From NCBI RefSeq assembly GCF_026343955.1, contig NZ_JAPKNI010000001.1:899198-963197 (forward strand): a stretch of DNA of 64,000 bases. Direction: 5' to 3'. Positions within the stretch are counted from its first letter, which is position 1, and every line of letters begins with the position of its first letter. Below, one piece after another: positions 32,411 to 42,600 of this stretch. The translations under genes and the position numbers were made by a program. This DNA is from Kaistia defluvii (GTDB taxonomy: Bacteria > Pseudomonadota > Alphaproteobacteria > Rhizobiales > Kaistiaceae). The notes below the pieces were generated by a model. That model worked only from the letters and a program-made list of their open reading frames with translations. It was not told the origin of the DNA and did not search any database.

Positions 32411-32748
32411 GCCCCTCACCCCACCCTCTCCCGCAAGCGGGCGAGGGCTTTCCGCCAGCGCGCGCCCTCGACGCGGAGACGCTTGGAAAGGCTGGAACCG
32501 CCCCCTCTCCCGCCCGCGGGAGAGGGCTGGGGTGAGGGTCCCTTACTCCGCCGTCGCCCGGCGGCGGGGCGACTCTGCGCGGAAGTCCTTCACCTCTCCC
32601 TGAGGGAGAGGTCGACGGCCGCAGGCCGGCGGGTGAGGGTTTACGGCCTCACCGCAACTAGCTCTCCTGACTGGCGATCGATCCGGATGGTTCCCTAAAC
32701 CCTGACCCGGAGCTTCGCTTCAACCTCCCCAGAGGGAGAGGTGAGGGA
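32411..32748. repeat. Cluster of four palindromic repeats, families 1a and 1b
   Basis: The 593-nt gap 32244-32836 holds no gene. It carries CCCCTCACCCCACCCTCTCC with its GC stem (32411-32456), CCCTCTCCCGCCCGCGGGAG with GGCTGGGGTGAGGG (32501-32543), TTCACCTCTCCCTGAGGGAG with a GC stem and GGGTGAGGG (32588-32642), and CAACCTCCCCAGAGGGAGAG with GTGAGGGA (32721-32748). These are the same units seen singly elsewhere in the window, so this is the densest nest of them. Confidence 0.75.
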
Positions 32749-32755
32749 CGCACCC

Positions 32756-32789
32756 GAAAACAACATGACCGGCCACGGGGCCGGTCATG
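32756..32789 (-). terminator. Intrinsic terminator of the sugar-acid dehydratase gene
   Basis: CATGACCGGCC (32764-32774) and GGCCGGTCATG (32779-32789) form a perfect 11-bp stem with an ACGG loop; on the minus strand TTGTTTTCG follows. It lies about 50 nt past the dehydratase stop. Confidence 0.82.
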
Positions 32790-32836
32790 AGCATCTATCG
32801 AAGCGATCCGGAAAGCCTTGGGCTTCCCAAGAAGGC

Positions 32837-34633
32837 TTAGTGGTTGTCGCGCGGGATACCGTAGGTCTGGTGAACCTTCTGGTACTTGACGGCGGGCTTC
32901 AGGACCATGCCATCGGCAAGCTGGTCGGTCATCGCGCGCTGGATTTCCTGCCACGGCGTCTGGCTCGGCGGCACATGGAAGCCGCCCTGGGCGTTGAGCG
33001 CCGCACGGCGTTCGGCCAGTTCCTCATCCGAGATCAGGATGTTGGCCGAACCCTTGTTGAGGTCGATGCGGACGCGGTCGTTCATCTTGAGCAGCGCCAG
33101 ACCGCCGCCGGCGGCGGCTTCCGGCGAGGCGTTCAGGATCGACGGCGAACCCGACGTGCCGGACTGGCGACCGTCGCCGACGCAGGGCAGCGAGAGGATG
33201 CCGCGCTTGATGAGCGCTGCCGGCGGCTGCATGTTCACGACCTCGGCTGCACCCGGATAGCCGATCGGGCCGGTGCCGCGGATGAACAGGATGCAGTGCT
33301 CGTCGATCTCCAGCGCCGGATCGTCGAGGCGGTGGTGGTAGTCCTCCGGCCCCTCGAACACGATCGCGCGGCCTTCGAAAGCGTCGGGATCGCTCGGGTT
33401 CGACAGGTAGCGATCGCGGAATTCCTTCGAGATCACGCTGGTCTTCATGATGGCGCTGTCGAACAGATTGCCGCGCAGCACGATAAAGCCGGCATCGTGC
33501 ACCAGCGCCGTGTCGAAGGTGCGGATGACGTCGGGCAGCTCGATCTCGGCCTTGCGGCAGTTGTCGCCCATCGTCTTGCCGTTGACGGTCATCGCATTCT
33601 CATGGATGAGGCCGTGCTTCATCAGCTCGGAGACGACGGCGGGGACGCCGCCGGCATGCTGGAAGTCTTCGCCGAGATACTTGCCGGCCGGCTGCAGGTT
33701 GACAAGCAGCGGCACCTTGTGGCCGACGGTCTGCCAGTCATCGACCGAGACCTCGACGCCGATATGGCGGGCGATGGCGTTGATGTGGATCGGCGCATTG
33801 GTCGAGCCACCGATCGCCGAATTGACGACGATGGCGTTCTCGATCGCTTCGCGGGTGATGATGTCGGAAGGCTTCAGGTCTTCCCAGACCATCTCGACGG
33901 CGCGCTTGCCGGTCTCATAGGCGATCTGCTGGCGCTCGCGATACGGCGCCGGAATGGCGGCCGAACCCGGGAGCTGCATGCCGAGCGCCTCGGCCAGCGA
34001 GTTCATCGTCGAGGCCGTGCCCATCGTGTTGCAATAGCCGGTCGAGGGCGCGGACGAGGCGACGATCTCCATGAACTCTTCATAGTTGATCTCGCCGGCG
34101 GCGAGCCGCTCGCGCTGCTTCCAGACGACGGTGCCCGAGCCGGTGCGCTCGCCCTTGTACCAGCCGTTCAGCATCGGGCCGACCGAAAGCGCGATCGCCG
34201 GGATGTTGACGGTGGCGGCAGCCATCAGGCAGGCCGGGGTGGTCTTGTCGCAGCCGATCGTCAGCACGACGCCGTCCAGCGGGTAGCCGTAGAGCAGCTC
34301 GACCAGGCCGAGATAGGCGAGGTTGCGGTCGAGTGCCGCACCCGGGCGCTTGCCGGTTTCCTGGATCGGATGGACGGGGAATTCCATGACGAGGCCGCCC
34401 GCCTCGCGCACGCCTTCGCGAACGCGCTCGGCCAGCACCAGGTGGTGGCGGTTGCACGGCGACAGGTCCGAACCGGTCTGGGCGATGCCGATGATCGGCT
34501 TGCCGGACTGCAGTTCCTTGCGCGTCAGGCCATAGTTCAGATAGCGCTCCATGTAGAGCGCGGTCATGCCGGGATTATCCGGATTATCGAACCAGGACTG
34601 CGAACGAAGCTTGAGCGGCGTGTTGGATGACAT
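32837..34633 (-). CDS. xylD: IlvD/Edd-family sugar-acid dehydratase, D-xylonate dehydratase type
   Basis: A 598-aa Fe-S dehydratase. It follows Caulobacter XylD closely in sequence words and length: [22 protein letters not shown] near the start, [17 protein letters not shown] (first Fe-S Cys), [16 protein letters not shown] (second Cys), [15 protein letters not shown] (third Cys), and the C-terminus YGIPRDNH. Such enzymes convert D-xylonate to 2-keto-3-deoxy-xylonate; relatives take other aldonates, so the sugar is not certain. The start at 34633 ([14 protein letters not shown]) follows GGGAGC. It is divergent from the aminotransferase over 135 nt; a KDPG aldolase gene lies 3.3 kb away. Confidence 0.85.
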   Translation of the reverse strand: MSSNTPLKLRSQSWFDNPDNPGMTALYMERYLNYGLTRKELQSGKPIIGIAQTGSDLSPCNRHHLVLAERVREGVREAGGLVMEFPVHPIQETGKRPGAALDRNLAYLGLVELLYGYPLDGVVLTIGCDKTTPACLMAAATVNIPAIALSVGPMLNGWYKGERTGSGTVVWKQRERLAAGEINYEEFMEIVASSAPSTGYCNTMGTASTMNSLAEALGMQLPGSAAIPAPYRERQQIAYETGKRAVEMVWEDLKPSDIITREAIENAIVVNSAIGGSTNAPIHINAIARHIGVEVSVDDWQTVGHKVPLLVNLQPAGKYLGEDFQHAGGVPAVVSELMKHGLIHENAMTVNGKTMGDNCRKAEIELPDVIRTFDTALVHDAGFIVLRGNLFDSAIMKTSVISKEFRDRYLSNPSDPDAFEGRAIVFEGPEDYHHRLDDPALEIDEHCILFIRGTGPIGYPGAAEVVNMQPPAALIKRGILSLPCVGDGRQSGTSGSPSILNASPEAAAGGGLALLKMNDRVRIDLNKGSANILISDEELAERRAALNAQGGFHVPPSQTPWQEIQRAMTDQLADGMVLKPAVKYQKVHQTYGIPRDNH

Positions 34634-34768
34634 GGTAAGAGGCTCCCGGAAAATCGAGTTTGATTTTGGCGTGAGGATGCGCTGAAACATCATACGAAAT
34701 CAAGGATCGTCTGATCCCGGCGCGCAACAAAATCAGCCGCCGCAAGGACATACCCAGGGAGGCTACAT

Positions 34769-35953
34769 ATGTTCCAGACAGTCGCCAATTTCGATCGCAT
34801 CGGCGAGGAGAACGCCTTCGCGGTGCTCGCCCGCGCCACCGATCTCGCCCGCCAGGGCCGCGACATCATCAATCTCGGCATCGGCCAGCCCGACTTCAAA
34901 ACGCCAGAGCATATCGTCGAGGCGGCGGTGAAGGCGCTGCGCGACGGCGAGCACGGCTATACGCCGGCGACCGGCATCCTCCCCTTGCGCGAGGCCGTCG
35001 CCGCCGATGTGTCGAAGCGCACCGGCGCGCCGGTCTCGCCCGACAATGTCGTGGTGGTGCCGGGCGGCAAGGTGACGATGTTCGCGGCGATCCTGATGTT
35101 CGGCGAACCCGGCGCCGATATCCTCTATCCCGATCCCGGCTTCCCGATCTACCGCTCGATGATCGAGTTCACCGGCGCCAATCCGGTCGCCGTGCCGATC
35201 CGCGAGGAGAACGGCTTCGCCTTCTCGGCCGAGGAGACGCTGGCGCTGATCACGCCGCAGACCCGCCTGATCATCCTGAATTCGCCCGCCAACCCGACCG
35301 GCGGCGTCACGCCGAAGTCCGAGATCGACAAGCTCGTCGCCGGCCTCGCCAAGTGGCCCAATGTCGCCATCCTGTCGGACGAGATCTACGGCCAGATGAT
35401 CTATGACGGGCTGGAGCACACCTCGCTGCTCTCCTATCCCGAGATCCGCGACCGCGTCATCCTGCTCGACGGCTGGTCCAAGACCTATGCCATGACCGGC
35501 TGGCGCATGGGCTATTCGGTCTGGCCGTCGGCGCTGGTCGACAAGGTGCGCAAGCTCGCCGTGAATTGCTGGTCCTGCGTCAACGCGCCGGCGCAGTTCG
35601 CCGGCCTCGCCGCGCTGACCGGCCCCCAGGACGCAGTGCATGCAATGGTCGCGGAGTTTGACCGTCGCCGCGCCGTCGTGGTCGAGGAGATGAACAAGAT
35701 CTCGGGCATCACCTGCGCCACGCCGAAGGGCGCGTTCTACGCGTTCCCGAACATCAAGGCGACCGGCTGGAAGGCCAAGCCGCTGGCCTCCGCGCTGCTG
35801 GAGCAGGCCGGTGTCGCCACGATCGGCGGCCCGGATTTCGGCATCCATGGCGAAGGCTATATCCGCCTCTCCTACGCCAATTCGACGGAGAATATCCGCA
35901 AGGCGATCGCCCGCATCGACGAATTCCTGCAGGCGAACATCAAGGCCGCATAA
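34769..35953 (+). CDS. Class I/II PLP aminotransferase
   Basis: A 394-aa fold-type I aminotransferase. The PLP lysine is in LDGWSKTYAMTGWRMGY; NLGIGQPDFKTPEHIVEAA, NSPANPTGG and ILSDEIYGQMIYDG are the usual substrate and PLP motifs; the C-terminal arginine is in EGYIRLSYA. The sequence sits in the aspartate/aromatic aminotransferase-like group but specificity is not clear. The frame starts at 34769 after GGGAGG. Confidence 0.9.
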   Translation: MFQTVANFDRIGEENAFAVLARATDLARQGRDIINLGIGQPDFKTPEHIVEAAVKALRDGEHGYTPATGILPLREAVAADVSKRTGAPVSPDNVVVVPGGKVTMFAAILMFGEPGADILYPDPGFPIYRSMIEFTGANPVAVPIREENGFAFSAEETLALITPQTRLIILNSPANPTGGVTPKSEIDKLVAGLAKWPNVAILSDEIYGQMIYDGLEHTSLLSYPEIRDRVILLDGWSKTYAMTGWRMGYSVWPSALVDKVRKLAVNCWSCVNAPAQFAGLAALTGPQDAVHAMVAEFDRRRAVVVEEMNKISGITCATPKGAFYAFPNIKATGWKAKPLASALLEQAGVATIGGPDFGIHGEGYIRLSYANSTENIRKAIARIDEFLQANIKAA

Positions 35954-35985
35954 GCGGGCGGGGGATGGGGCGACAGGCCCCTTCC

Positions 35986-36050
35986 CTTCACCTCTCCCTG
36001 AGGGAGGGGTGAAGCTAGACGCCCTCTCCCGCATGCCATGCGGGAGAGGG
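35986..36050. repeat. Two palindromic repeats between convergent genes
   Basis: CTTCACCTCTCCC with its complement (35986-36014), then CCCTCTCCCGCAT with ATGCGGGAGAGGG (36022-36034 and 36038-36050), the latter followed by TCTTTAT. They lie between the converging aminotransferase and DUF533 genes and could terminate both. Confidence 0.7.
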
Positions 36051-36070
36051 TCTTTATGAGGCTCCGACCC

Positions 36071-37021
36071 TTACGCCGCAGCGCCGGCGACGGCCTGTTC
36101 GATCGAGGCCTTGAGGCCGGCATCGAGGCCCAGACGGGCGGCGAGCATGTCGAGATAGCCACGCTCGGCCGGATGGTCGGGATCGATCGCCAGCAGCGAC
36201 GCGGCGTAGAGCTGGATCGCATGCTCCGGACCGGTCGCCGAATCGACCACCTTGTTGATGTCGAGCGGGCCGTTCATCTCGCGATCCAGAAAGTCGCGCT
36301 CCTCCGCCGTCAGCCCGCCCTCACTGAGCTTGCCAAGGATCTTCTGCCGCTCTTGCGCGTCGATCGTGCCATCCGCCTTGGCGGCGGCGATCATCGCGCT
36401 GACGATCGAGAGCGCCACCGCATCCGCGCCGCCTGGCGCATTGGCCGGATGGAAAGCCGAATCCGCCGGCGGCAGGGCGGCCGGGGTGCCGACCGGCGGC
36501 GTCGAGGCGGTCGTGCCGGGATTGTTGATCTTGTATTGCTGGAACGCCTTGTAGGCGAGCGTGCCGATCGCGGCGAGGCCGCCCAGGGTCAGCGCGTCGG
36601 CCTTGAGCTTGGGGCCCTTGCCGCCGAACAGCACCGCGGCGAGGCCGCCGGCCGCCGCCGTCGAAAGACCGGGATTCTGCTTGGCATATTCCGTGACCTT
36701 GCCGACCACGTCGCCGAGACCGCCGCGCGACCCGCCGGGGGCCGAGCCGCCGCCATTGCCGCCCATGATACCGCCGAGCAGGTCGCCGAGACCACCAGCG
36801 CCGGCTCCACCGGCCGCGCCACCGCCCGCGCCGCCGAGCATGCCGCCCAGAAGGTCACCGAGGCCGCCGGACCCCGCGCCGGGCGAGGCCGGCTGTCCGC
36901 CCCCGCTGCCGAGCGAACCGCTCATCCGGCTGAGATCACCGAGGCCGCCCTGTCCCTGGCCGCCGCCTTGCCCGGTCGTCGCGCCGAGTAGCTGGTCGAG
37001 AATGCTCTTGCCGTCGATCAT
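36071..37021 (-). CDS. DUF533/TerB-like protein with long Gly-rich N-terminal region
   Basis: A 316-aa protein. The C-terminal 110 residues (from about MIAAAKADGTIDAQERQKIL) are a YebE/DUF533 TerB-like helical domain. The first about 110 residues are extremely Gly-rich with two near-copies of GGLGDLLGGMLGG / GGLGDLLGGIMGG, and a hydrophobic stretch LSTAAAGGLAAVLFGGKG follows. The ATG at 37021 has GGGAAGAG before it. DUF533 proteins are inner-membrane-associated with unknown role; the Gly repeats could self-associate. Confidence 0.85.
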   Translation of the reverse strand: MIDGKSILDQLLGATTGQGGGQGQGGLGDLSRMSGSLGSGGGQPASPGAGSGGLGDLLGGMLGGAGGGAAGGAGAGGLGDLLGGIMGGNGGGSAPGGSRGGLGDVVGKVTEYAKQNPGLSTAAAGGLAAVLFGGKGPKLKADALTLGGLAAIGTLAYKAFQQYKINNPGTTASTPPVGTPAALPPADSAFHPANAPGGADAVALSIVSAMIAAAKADGTIDAQERQKILGKLSEGGLTAEERDFLDREMNGPLDINKVVDSATGPEHAIQLYAASLLAIDPDHPAERGYLDMLAARLGLDAGLKASIEQAVAGAAA

Positions 37022-37142
37022 CTCACTCTTCCCTATCCAAAAAGCCGCGCCAATGCGCTTCGAGGGAAGTAGTGAGCACCGGTTGCCACGACAAGGCAAG
37101 ATCCCGCCTCGGCGGGCAAAATCATCGTCATGAAATCGATCG

Positions 37143-37185
37143 CGGAAAAGGAAAGGCCGCCCCTGCTCTGCGCAGACGCGGCCTT
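37143..37185 (-). terminator. Probable terminator of eda
   Basis: AAGGCCGC (37153-37160) and GCGGCCTT (37178-37185) pair around a 17-base loop that has a small inner stem; on the minus strand a TTTCCTTTTCC tract follows. It lies about 100 nt past the eda stop. The rest of the 263-nt gap shows nothing else. Confidence 0.6.
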
Positions 37186-37284
37186 GCGAACCTATTGTGA
37201 TTGCCGCGAAACAATCTTCTTTGCCGGCGAAGACTTCGGAGCGCCCTCCACGCAAGCGACAGAGGGAAGCGCCGGATCGCGAAC

Positions 37285-37926
37285 TCAGGCGGCGCGCAGT
37301 TCGAAGGCTTCGCGCGCCAGGGTGGTGATACCAGCCCAGTCGCCCGCCGCGATCGCGCTTGCCGGTGCGACCCACGAGCCGCCGACGCACATGACGTTGG
37401 GCAGCGACAAATAGCTCAGCGCATTCTTCAGGCTGACGCCGCCGGTGGGGCAGAATATCAGGCCCGGCAGCGGCGACGACAGCGCCTTCAGGTAGGGCGC
37501 GCCGCCGGCCTGCTCGGCCGGGAAGAACTTGGCCGCGCCATAGCCTTCCTCCAGCAGGAACATCGCCTCGCCGGCCGTGGCGACGCCCGGCAGCAGCGGC
37601 ACCGGCGAACCGGCCGCATGCGCGATCAGCTTCGGGCTGGCGCCGGGGCTGACGAGGAAGGTCGATCCGGCCGCGACGGCCTCGTCGAACTGCTTCGGGT
37701 TGAGGATCGTGCCGGCGCCGACATTGGCGCCTTCGACCTCGGCCTTGATCGCGCGGATGCAATCGAGGGCGGCCGGCGTGCGCAGCGTCACTTCGAGCGC
37801 CGTCAGGCCGCCGGCGACCAGCGCCCGCGCGAGCGGTACGGCGGTCTTGACGTCATCAATGATCAGCACCGGAACAACCGGCGCGGCTTTCACGATCGGG
37901 AGGAGAGCGGTGAGGTTCTGGGTCAT
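37285..37926 (-). CDS. eda: 2-dehydro-3-deoxy-phosphogluconate (KDPG) aldolase
   Basis: A 213-aa class I aldolase of the Entner-Doudoroff pathway, splitting KDPG into pyruvate and glyceraldehyde-3-phosphate. The active-site Glu is in LTALEVTLRTPAAL and the Schiff-base Lys is in AAKFFPAEQAGGAPYLKAL; CPTGGVSLKNA binds the phosphate. Start ATG 37926; upstream open codons lack homology. It also could act on KDPGal or similar keto-deoxy acids. The zwf/pgl/edd genes are not in this window. Confidence 0.93.
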   Translation of the reverse strand: MTQNLTALLPIVKAAPVVPVLIIDDVKTAVPLARALVAGGLTALEVTLRTPAALDCIRAIKAEVEGANVGAGTILNPKQFDEAVAAGSTFLVSPGASPKLIAHAAGSPVPLLPGVATAGEAMFLLEEGYGAAKFFPAEQAGGAPYLKALSSPLPGLIFCPTGGVSLKNALSYLSLPNVMCVGGSWVAPASAIAAGDWAGITTLAREAFELRAA

Positions 37927-38133
37927 GAGTGTGTTTCTAGCCAATGGGTCGGCGGAGCGGAAGAGCCATCGCGCGCTTTCCCATTCGGACACCGAAGAAA
38001 AGGCCCTCCCGCAAATTCCCGCATAAAATCCGCACCACCTTGTCGAAACCGCGCTTCCTCGTTCGTCAAGGCTTCATCGGCGGCGGAAAGCAGGCATCGC
38101 GCCCGCCCGCGACGCTCTGGAGGGATTCGCAGC

Positions 38134-39336
38134 ATGAGCAGGTTCAACCGCTGGCTCGTCGTCTTCGCAGGCGCGCTGATGGGCTGTGTCGCCATCGGCA
38201 CGATGTTCTCGCTCGCCGTCTTTCTCGATCCGATGTCGCTCGACACCGGCTGGTCACGGGCCGGCATTTCCAGCGCCATGACGCTTAACTTCCTGGTCAT
38301 GGGCGTCGCCGGCATTGCATGGGGCACGGCCAGCGATCGCTTCGGACCCGGCATCGTCGTGCTGGCGGGCTCGCTGCTGCTCGGACTGGCGCTGGTGCTG
38401 GCCAGCCGGGCGACCTCGCTGCTCGCCTTCCAGCTGACCTACGGCATTCTCGTGGGCCTCGCCGCCAGCGCCTTCTTCGCGCCCGTCACCGCGGCGGTGA
38501 CCGGCTGGTTCACCACCCATCGCAGCCTCGCCGTCTCGCTGGTCTCGGCCGGCATGGGCATGGCGCCGATGACGATCTCGCCCTTCGCGCGCTGGCTGAT
38601 CACCGCCTATGACTGGCGCTTCGCCATGCTCGCCATCGGCATCGGCACCTGGGTGGTGCTGCTGCCCGCGACGCTGCTGTTGCGGCGGCCTCCGGCAGCG
38701 CTGGCCCTGGCCCAGGCCGGCGCGCCGGCCGGCGAACCCGGCGGCATGCAGATGCGCGACGTGCTGCGCTCGCCGCAGTTCTGGATCCTCGGGCTCACCT
38801 TCTTCGCCTGCTGCGCCGCCCATTCCGGCCCGATCTTCCACATGGTGAGCTATGCCATCGTCTGCGGCGTCTCGCCGATGGCCGCCGTCAGCATCTACAG
38901 CGTCGAGGGGCTGGCCGGGCTCGGCGGACGCATCCTGCTCGGCGTCGGCGCCGACCGGCTCGGCGTCAAGCCAGTTCTGGTGGCGGGCTTGCTGGTGCAG
39001 GCGATCGTCATCGCCGCCTACAGTGTCGTCGGCCAACTGGAGCAGTTCTACCTGCTCGCGATGATCTTCGGCGCGGCCTATGGCGGCGTGATGCCGCTCT
39101 ATGCCGTGCTGGCGCATGATTATTTCGGCCAGAAGAACCTTGGCGCGGTGCTCGGGGCCGCGACGCTGCTGTCGAGCGTCGGCATGGCGCTCGGGCCCTG
39201 GATCGGCGGCTGGATCTTCGACACCTTCCAGAATTATGCGTGGCTGTTCATCGGCTCGTCGATCGTAGGCCTGGGCGCGGTGGCGATCGCCCTCGCCTTC
39301 CCGCCACTGCCACGCCGTCAGGTTCAGCCGGCCTGA
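38134..39336 (+). CDS. MFS transporter, OFA/monocarboxylate-like
   Basis: A 400-aa major facilitator with about twelve helices. The N-terminus NRWLVVFAGALMGCVAIGTMFSLAVFLDPM (in parts LVVFAGALMG and LAVFLDPM), the loop GTASDRFGPG and the second-half GRILLGVGADRLGVK are typical of the oxalate/formate-antiporter-like clade that carries monocarboxylates. GGAGGG is ten bases before the ATG at 38134. Divergent from eda over 207 nt. Confidence 0.87.
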   Translation: MSRFNRWLVVFAGALMGCVAIGTMFSLAVFLDPMSLDTGWSRAGISSAMTLNFLVMGVAGIAWGTASDRFGPGIVVLAGSLLLGLALVLASRATSLLAFQLTYGILVGLAASAFFAPVTAAVTGWFTTHRSLAVSLVSAGMGMAPMTISPFARWLITAYDWRFAMLAIGIGTWVVLLPATLLLRRPPAALALAQAGAPAGEPGGMQMRDVLRSPQFWILGLTFFACCAAHSGPIFHMVSYAIVCGVSPMAAVSIYSVEGLAGLGGRILLGVGADRLGVKPVLVAGLLVQAIVIAAYSVVGQLEQFYLLAMIFGAAYGGVMPLYAVLAHDYFGQKNLGAVLGAATLLSSVGMALGPWIGGWIFDTFQNYAWLFIGSSIVGLGAVAIALAFPPLPRRQVQPA

Positions 39337-39689
39337 AGCCCCTCGCCGCACCCCCTGTCGGTTGAATCCATCCCGGCCCATGCTTGAAAAGGCGGTGGCA
39401 GCGGAAAGACCGAGGTACCCTGGGGGGCGAGGCCACGGGAGGACCCGGTTTCCAACGCTCGTTCGATCGAGGCAGGACAGCCGCTCTGCCGCCCGCAAAA
39501 CTCGATCGGCCAAGGACTGGACGGGCTTGCACAGCGCGGGTCGTTGCAGGCCCTTACAACTTTGGTCGTCGTCTCCCATATCTGCGCTGCCCCCTGGGGG
39601 TGGCGCGCTTGCCGCAAAGGCGCTATCGAAGGCGCCAATTTCCGTCCCGGAATTCGCTGCCGTTTTCCGCCAGAATAAAGACACCCGCC
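39337..39689 (+). other. 353-nt leader/intergenic region upstream of ileS
   Basis: No supportable gene. It contains a small hairpin close to the gene (GGCGC at 39619-39623 with GCGCC at 39632-39636). I cannot point to a confident promoter; TTGCAC at about 39528 and TTACAA at about 39553 are the nearest hexamers. T-box leaders are not expected in this group and none is seen. Confidence 0.35.
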
Positions 39690-42600
39690 ATGACAGAGCC
39701 GAAGACCGTCTATCCCGCCGCCGAGCCGTCGCCGTCCTTTCCGAAGATCGAGGAAGCGATCGGCGCCTGGTGGAAGGAGAACACGATTTTCGAACGCTCG
39801 ATCGAGCAGCGCCGCGAACAGGGTGCGACGGAATTCGTCTTCTATGACGGCCCCCCCTTCGCCAACGGCCTTCCCCATTACGGCCATCTCGTCACCGGCT
39901 TCGTGAAGGACCTGGTGCCGCGCTATCAGACGATGCGCGGCAAGGTCGTCGATCGTCGTTTCGGCTGGGATTGCCATGGCCTGCCGGCCGAGTTGCAGTC
40001 GGAAAAGGAACTCGGCGTCTCCGGACGTCTGGAGATCCTGAAATACGGCATGGCTCGCTTCAACGAGCATTGCCGCACCTCGGTGCAGCAGTTCACGTCG
40101 GACTGGGAATATTACGTCACCCGTTCGGCGCGCTGGGTCGATTTCAAGAACGATTACAAGACGATGGATCTCTCCTTCATGGAGAGCACCATGTGGGCGT
40201 TCAAGCAGCTGCACGACAAGGGCCTGATCTATGAAGGCTATCGCGTCGTACCCTACAGCTGGGCCGCGCAGACGCCGCTGTCGAACTTCGAGACCCGGCT
40301 CGACAATTCCTACCGCATGCGCCAGGACCCGGCGCTGACGGTCGGCTTCCTGCTCGATCCGGTCGCCGGCGAGAGCGTGCCGACGCGCCTGCTCGCCTGG
40401 ACGACCACGCCCTGGACCCTGCCGTCCAACATGGCGCTCGCGATCAAGGCCGATGCCGACTACGCCGTGCTGGAAAAGGATGGCCAGCGCGTCATCCTCG
40501 GCGCGCCGCTGGTTGCCAACTACGCCCATGAGCTGGCCGATTACACCGAAGTCGGGACCGTTTCCGGCGCCGATCTCGTCGGGCGCAGCTATCAGCCGCT
40601 GTTCCCCTTCTTCGCCGGCGAGCGCGAAGCGGGCGCCTTCCGCGTGCATGCCGCCGCCTTCATCGAGATGACCGACGGCACCGGCGTCGTCCACATCGCT
40701 CCCGCCTTCGGCGAGGACGACATGGCGCTGTCGCAGTCGAACGGCATCCCAGTCGTCGATCCGGTCGACTTCGCCGGCAATTTCACCGAGCTGACGCCGC
40801 CCTACCAGGGGATGAACGTCTTCGAGGCGAACAAGGACATCATCCGCGACGTCAAGGCCCAGGGCGCGGTCCTGCGCCACGAGACCTACGACCACAACTA
40901 TCCGCATTGCTGGCGCACCGACCAGCCGCTTATCTACAAGGCGCTGCGCTCCTGGTATGTGAAGGTCTCGGCCTTCAAGGACCGCATGGTCGAGCTCAAC
41001 CAGGGCATCGACTGGGTGCCGGGCCACATCAAGGACGGCCTGTTCGGCAAGTGGCTGGAGAATGCGCGCGACTGGAACATCGGCCGCAACCGCTTCTGGG
41101 GTTCGCCGATCCCGGTCTGGAAGTCGGACGATCCGAATTATCCGCGCCTCGACGTCTATGGTTCGATCGACGAGATCGAGCGTGATTTCGGCGTGCGTCC
41201 GCATGACCTGCATCGCCCCTATATCGACGATCTGACCCGCCCGAACCCGGACGATCCGACCGGCAAGTCGGTGATGCGCCGTGTCGAGGACGTGCTGGAT
41301 TGCTGGTTCGAATCCGGTTCGATGCCGTTCGCGCAGGTGCATTACCCATTCGAAAACAAGGACTGGTTCGAGAGCCACTTCCCGGGCGATTTCATCGTGG
41401 AATATGTCGCGCAGACGCGCGGCTGGTTCTACACGCTGATGGTGATGTCGACGGCCCTGTTCGACAAGGCGCCGTTCCGCTCGGTGATCTGCCATGGCGT
41501 CGTGCTCGACGAGAACAAGCAGAAGCTGTCAAAGCGGCTGAAGAACTATCCGGACCCGATCGAGGTGTTCAACACCTACGGCGCCGACGCGCTGCGCTGG
41601 TATCTGGTGTCGTCTCCGCTGCTTTCCGGCGGCGATCTCGCCATGCCGAAGGACGGCCGCACGATCGCCGAGACCGTGCGCCAGGTCCTCCTGCCGATCT
41701 GGAACGCCTATTCGTTCTTCACGCTCTACGCCAATATCGACGGCATCAAGGGCCGGATGGTCACGACCGCCGAGGCCGAGCTCGACAGCTATATGCTGGC
41801 GAAAACTGCGGATCTGATCCGCGGCATCGACGCGGCGATGGAGAAGCTCGATCTCGCCGGCGCCACCAGCGCGTTCCCGCCCTTTATCGAGGCGCTCAAC
41901 AACTGGTTCATCCGCCGGTCACGCGAGCGCTTCTGGAAGGGTGAGAAGGATGCCGACAAGCAGGCGGCCTACGACACGCTCTACACCGTGCTGGTCACGA
42001 TGACGCGTGCGCTGGCGCCGTTCCTGCCGTTCCTGACCGAGCACATCCACCGCGCGCTGGTCAACGGCGAGAGCGTGCACCTCGCCGATTGGCCGGATGC
42101 TGCGGCGTTCGACTATGACGCGGCTCTGGTCGAGCGGATGGATCTGGCGCGCGCCGTGGCTTCCGCCGCGGCCTCGATCCGCACCGTCAAGAACCTGCGC
42201 ACGCGCCAGCCACTCACCACGCTGACCGTCGCCCACCCGACGGACGTCGACCAGTTGATCAAGGTCCAGGACCTGCTCAAGGACGAGGCGAACGTCAAGA
42301 ACGTCGTATTCTCGACGACTCCGTCGGATTATGGTCATCCGATCCTGACGCCGAACCTGCCGGTTGTCGGCAAGCGGCTGGGCGCGGCGCTGCGCAATGT
42401 CATTGCGGCCGCGAAGGCCGGCGAGTGGAAGCTCGGCGCCGACGAGGCTGTCGAGGTTGGCGGCGTGGTGCTGGCCAAGGGCGAGTACTTCCTCAAGTTC
42501 CAGGCCAATGACGGCGTCGATGCGGCGCCGTTCGACGGCTCGGCCGGCGTTGTCGTGCTCGATACGCATGTCGACGAGGCGCTGGAGCGCGAGGGCATCG

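Noticed and set aside
1954..36050. Possible CRISPR array from recurring CTCTCCC words
   Set aside because: The copies are scattered, palindromic, unevenly spaced and without spacers or cas genes.
39324..41495. Very long open frame antisense to ileS
   Set aside because: It mirrors the GC-rich codon pattern of the synthetase gene, has no RBS and no recognisable family; long antisense frames are common at this GC content.
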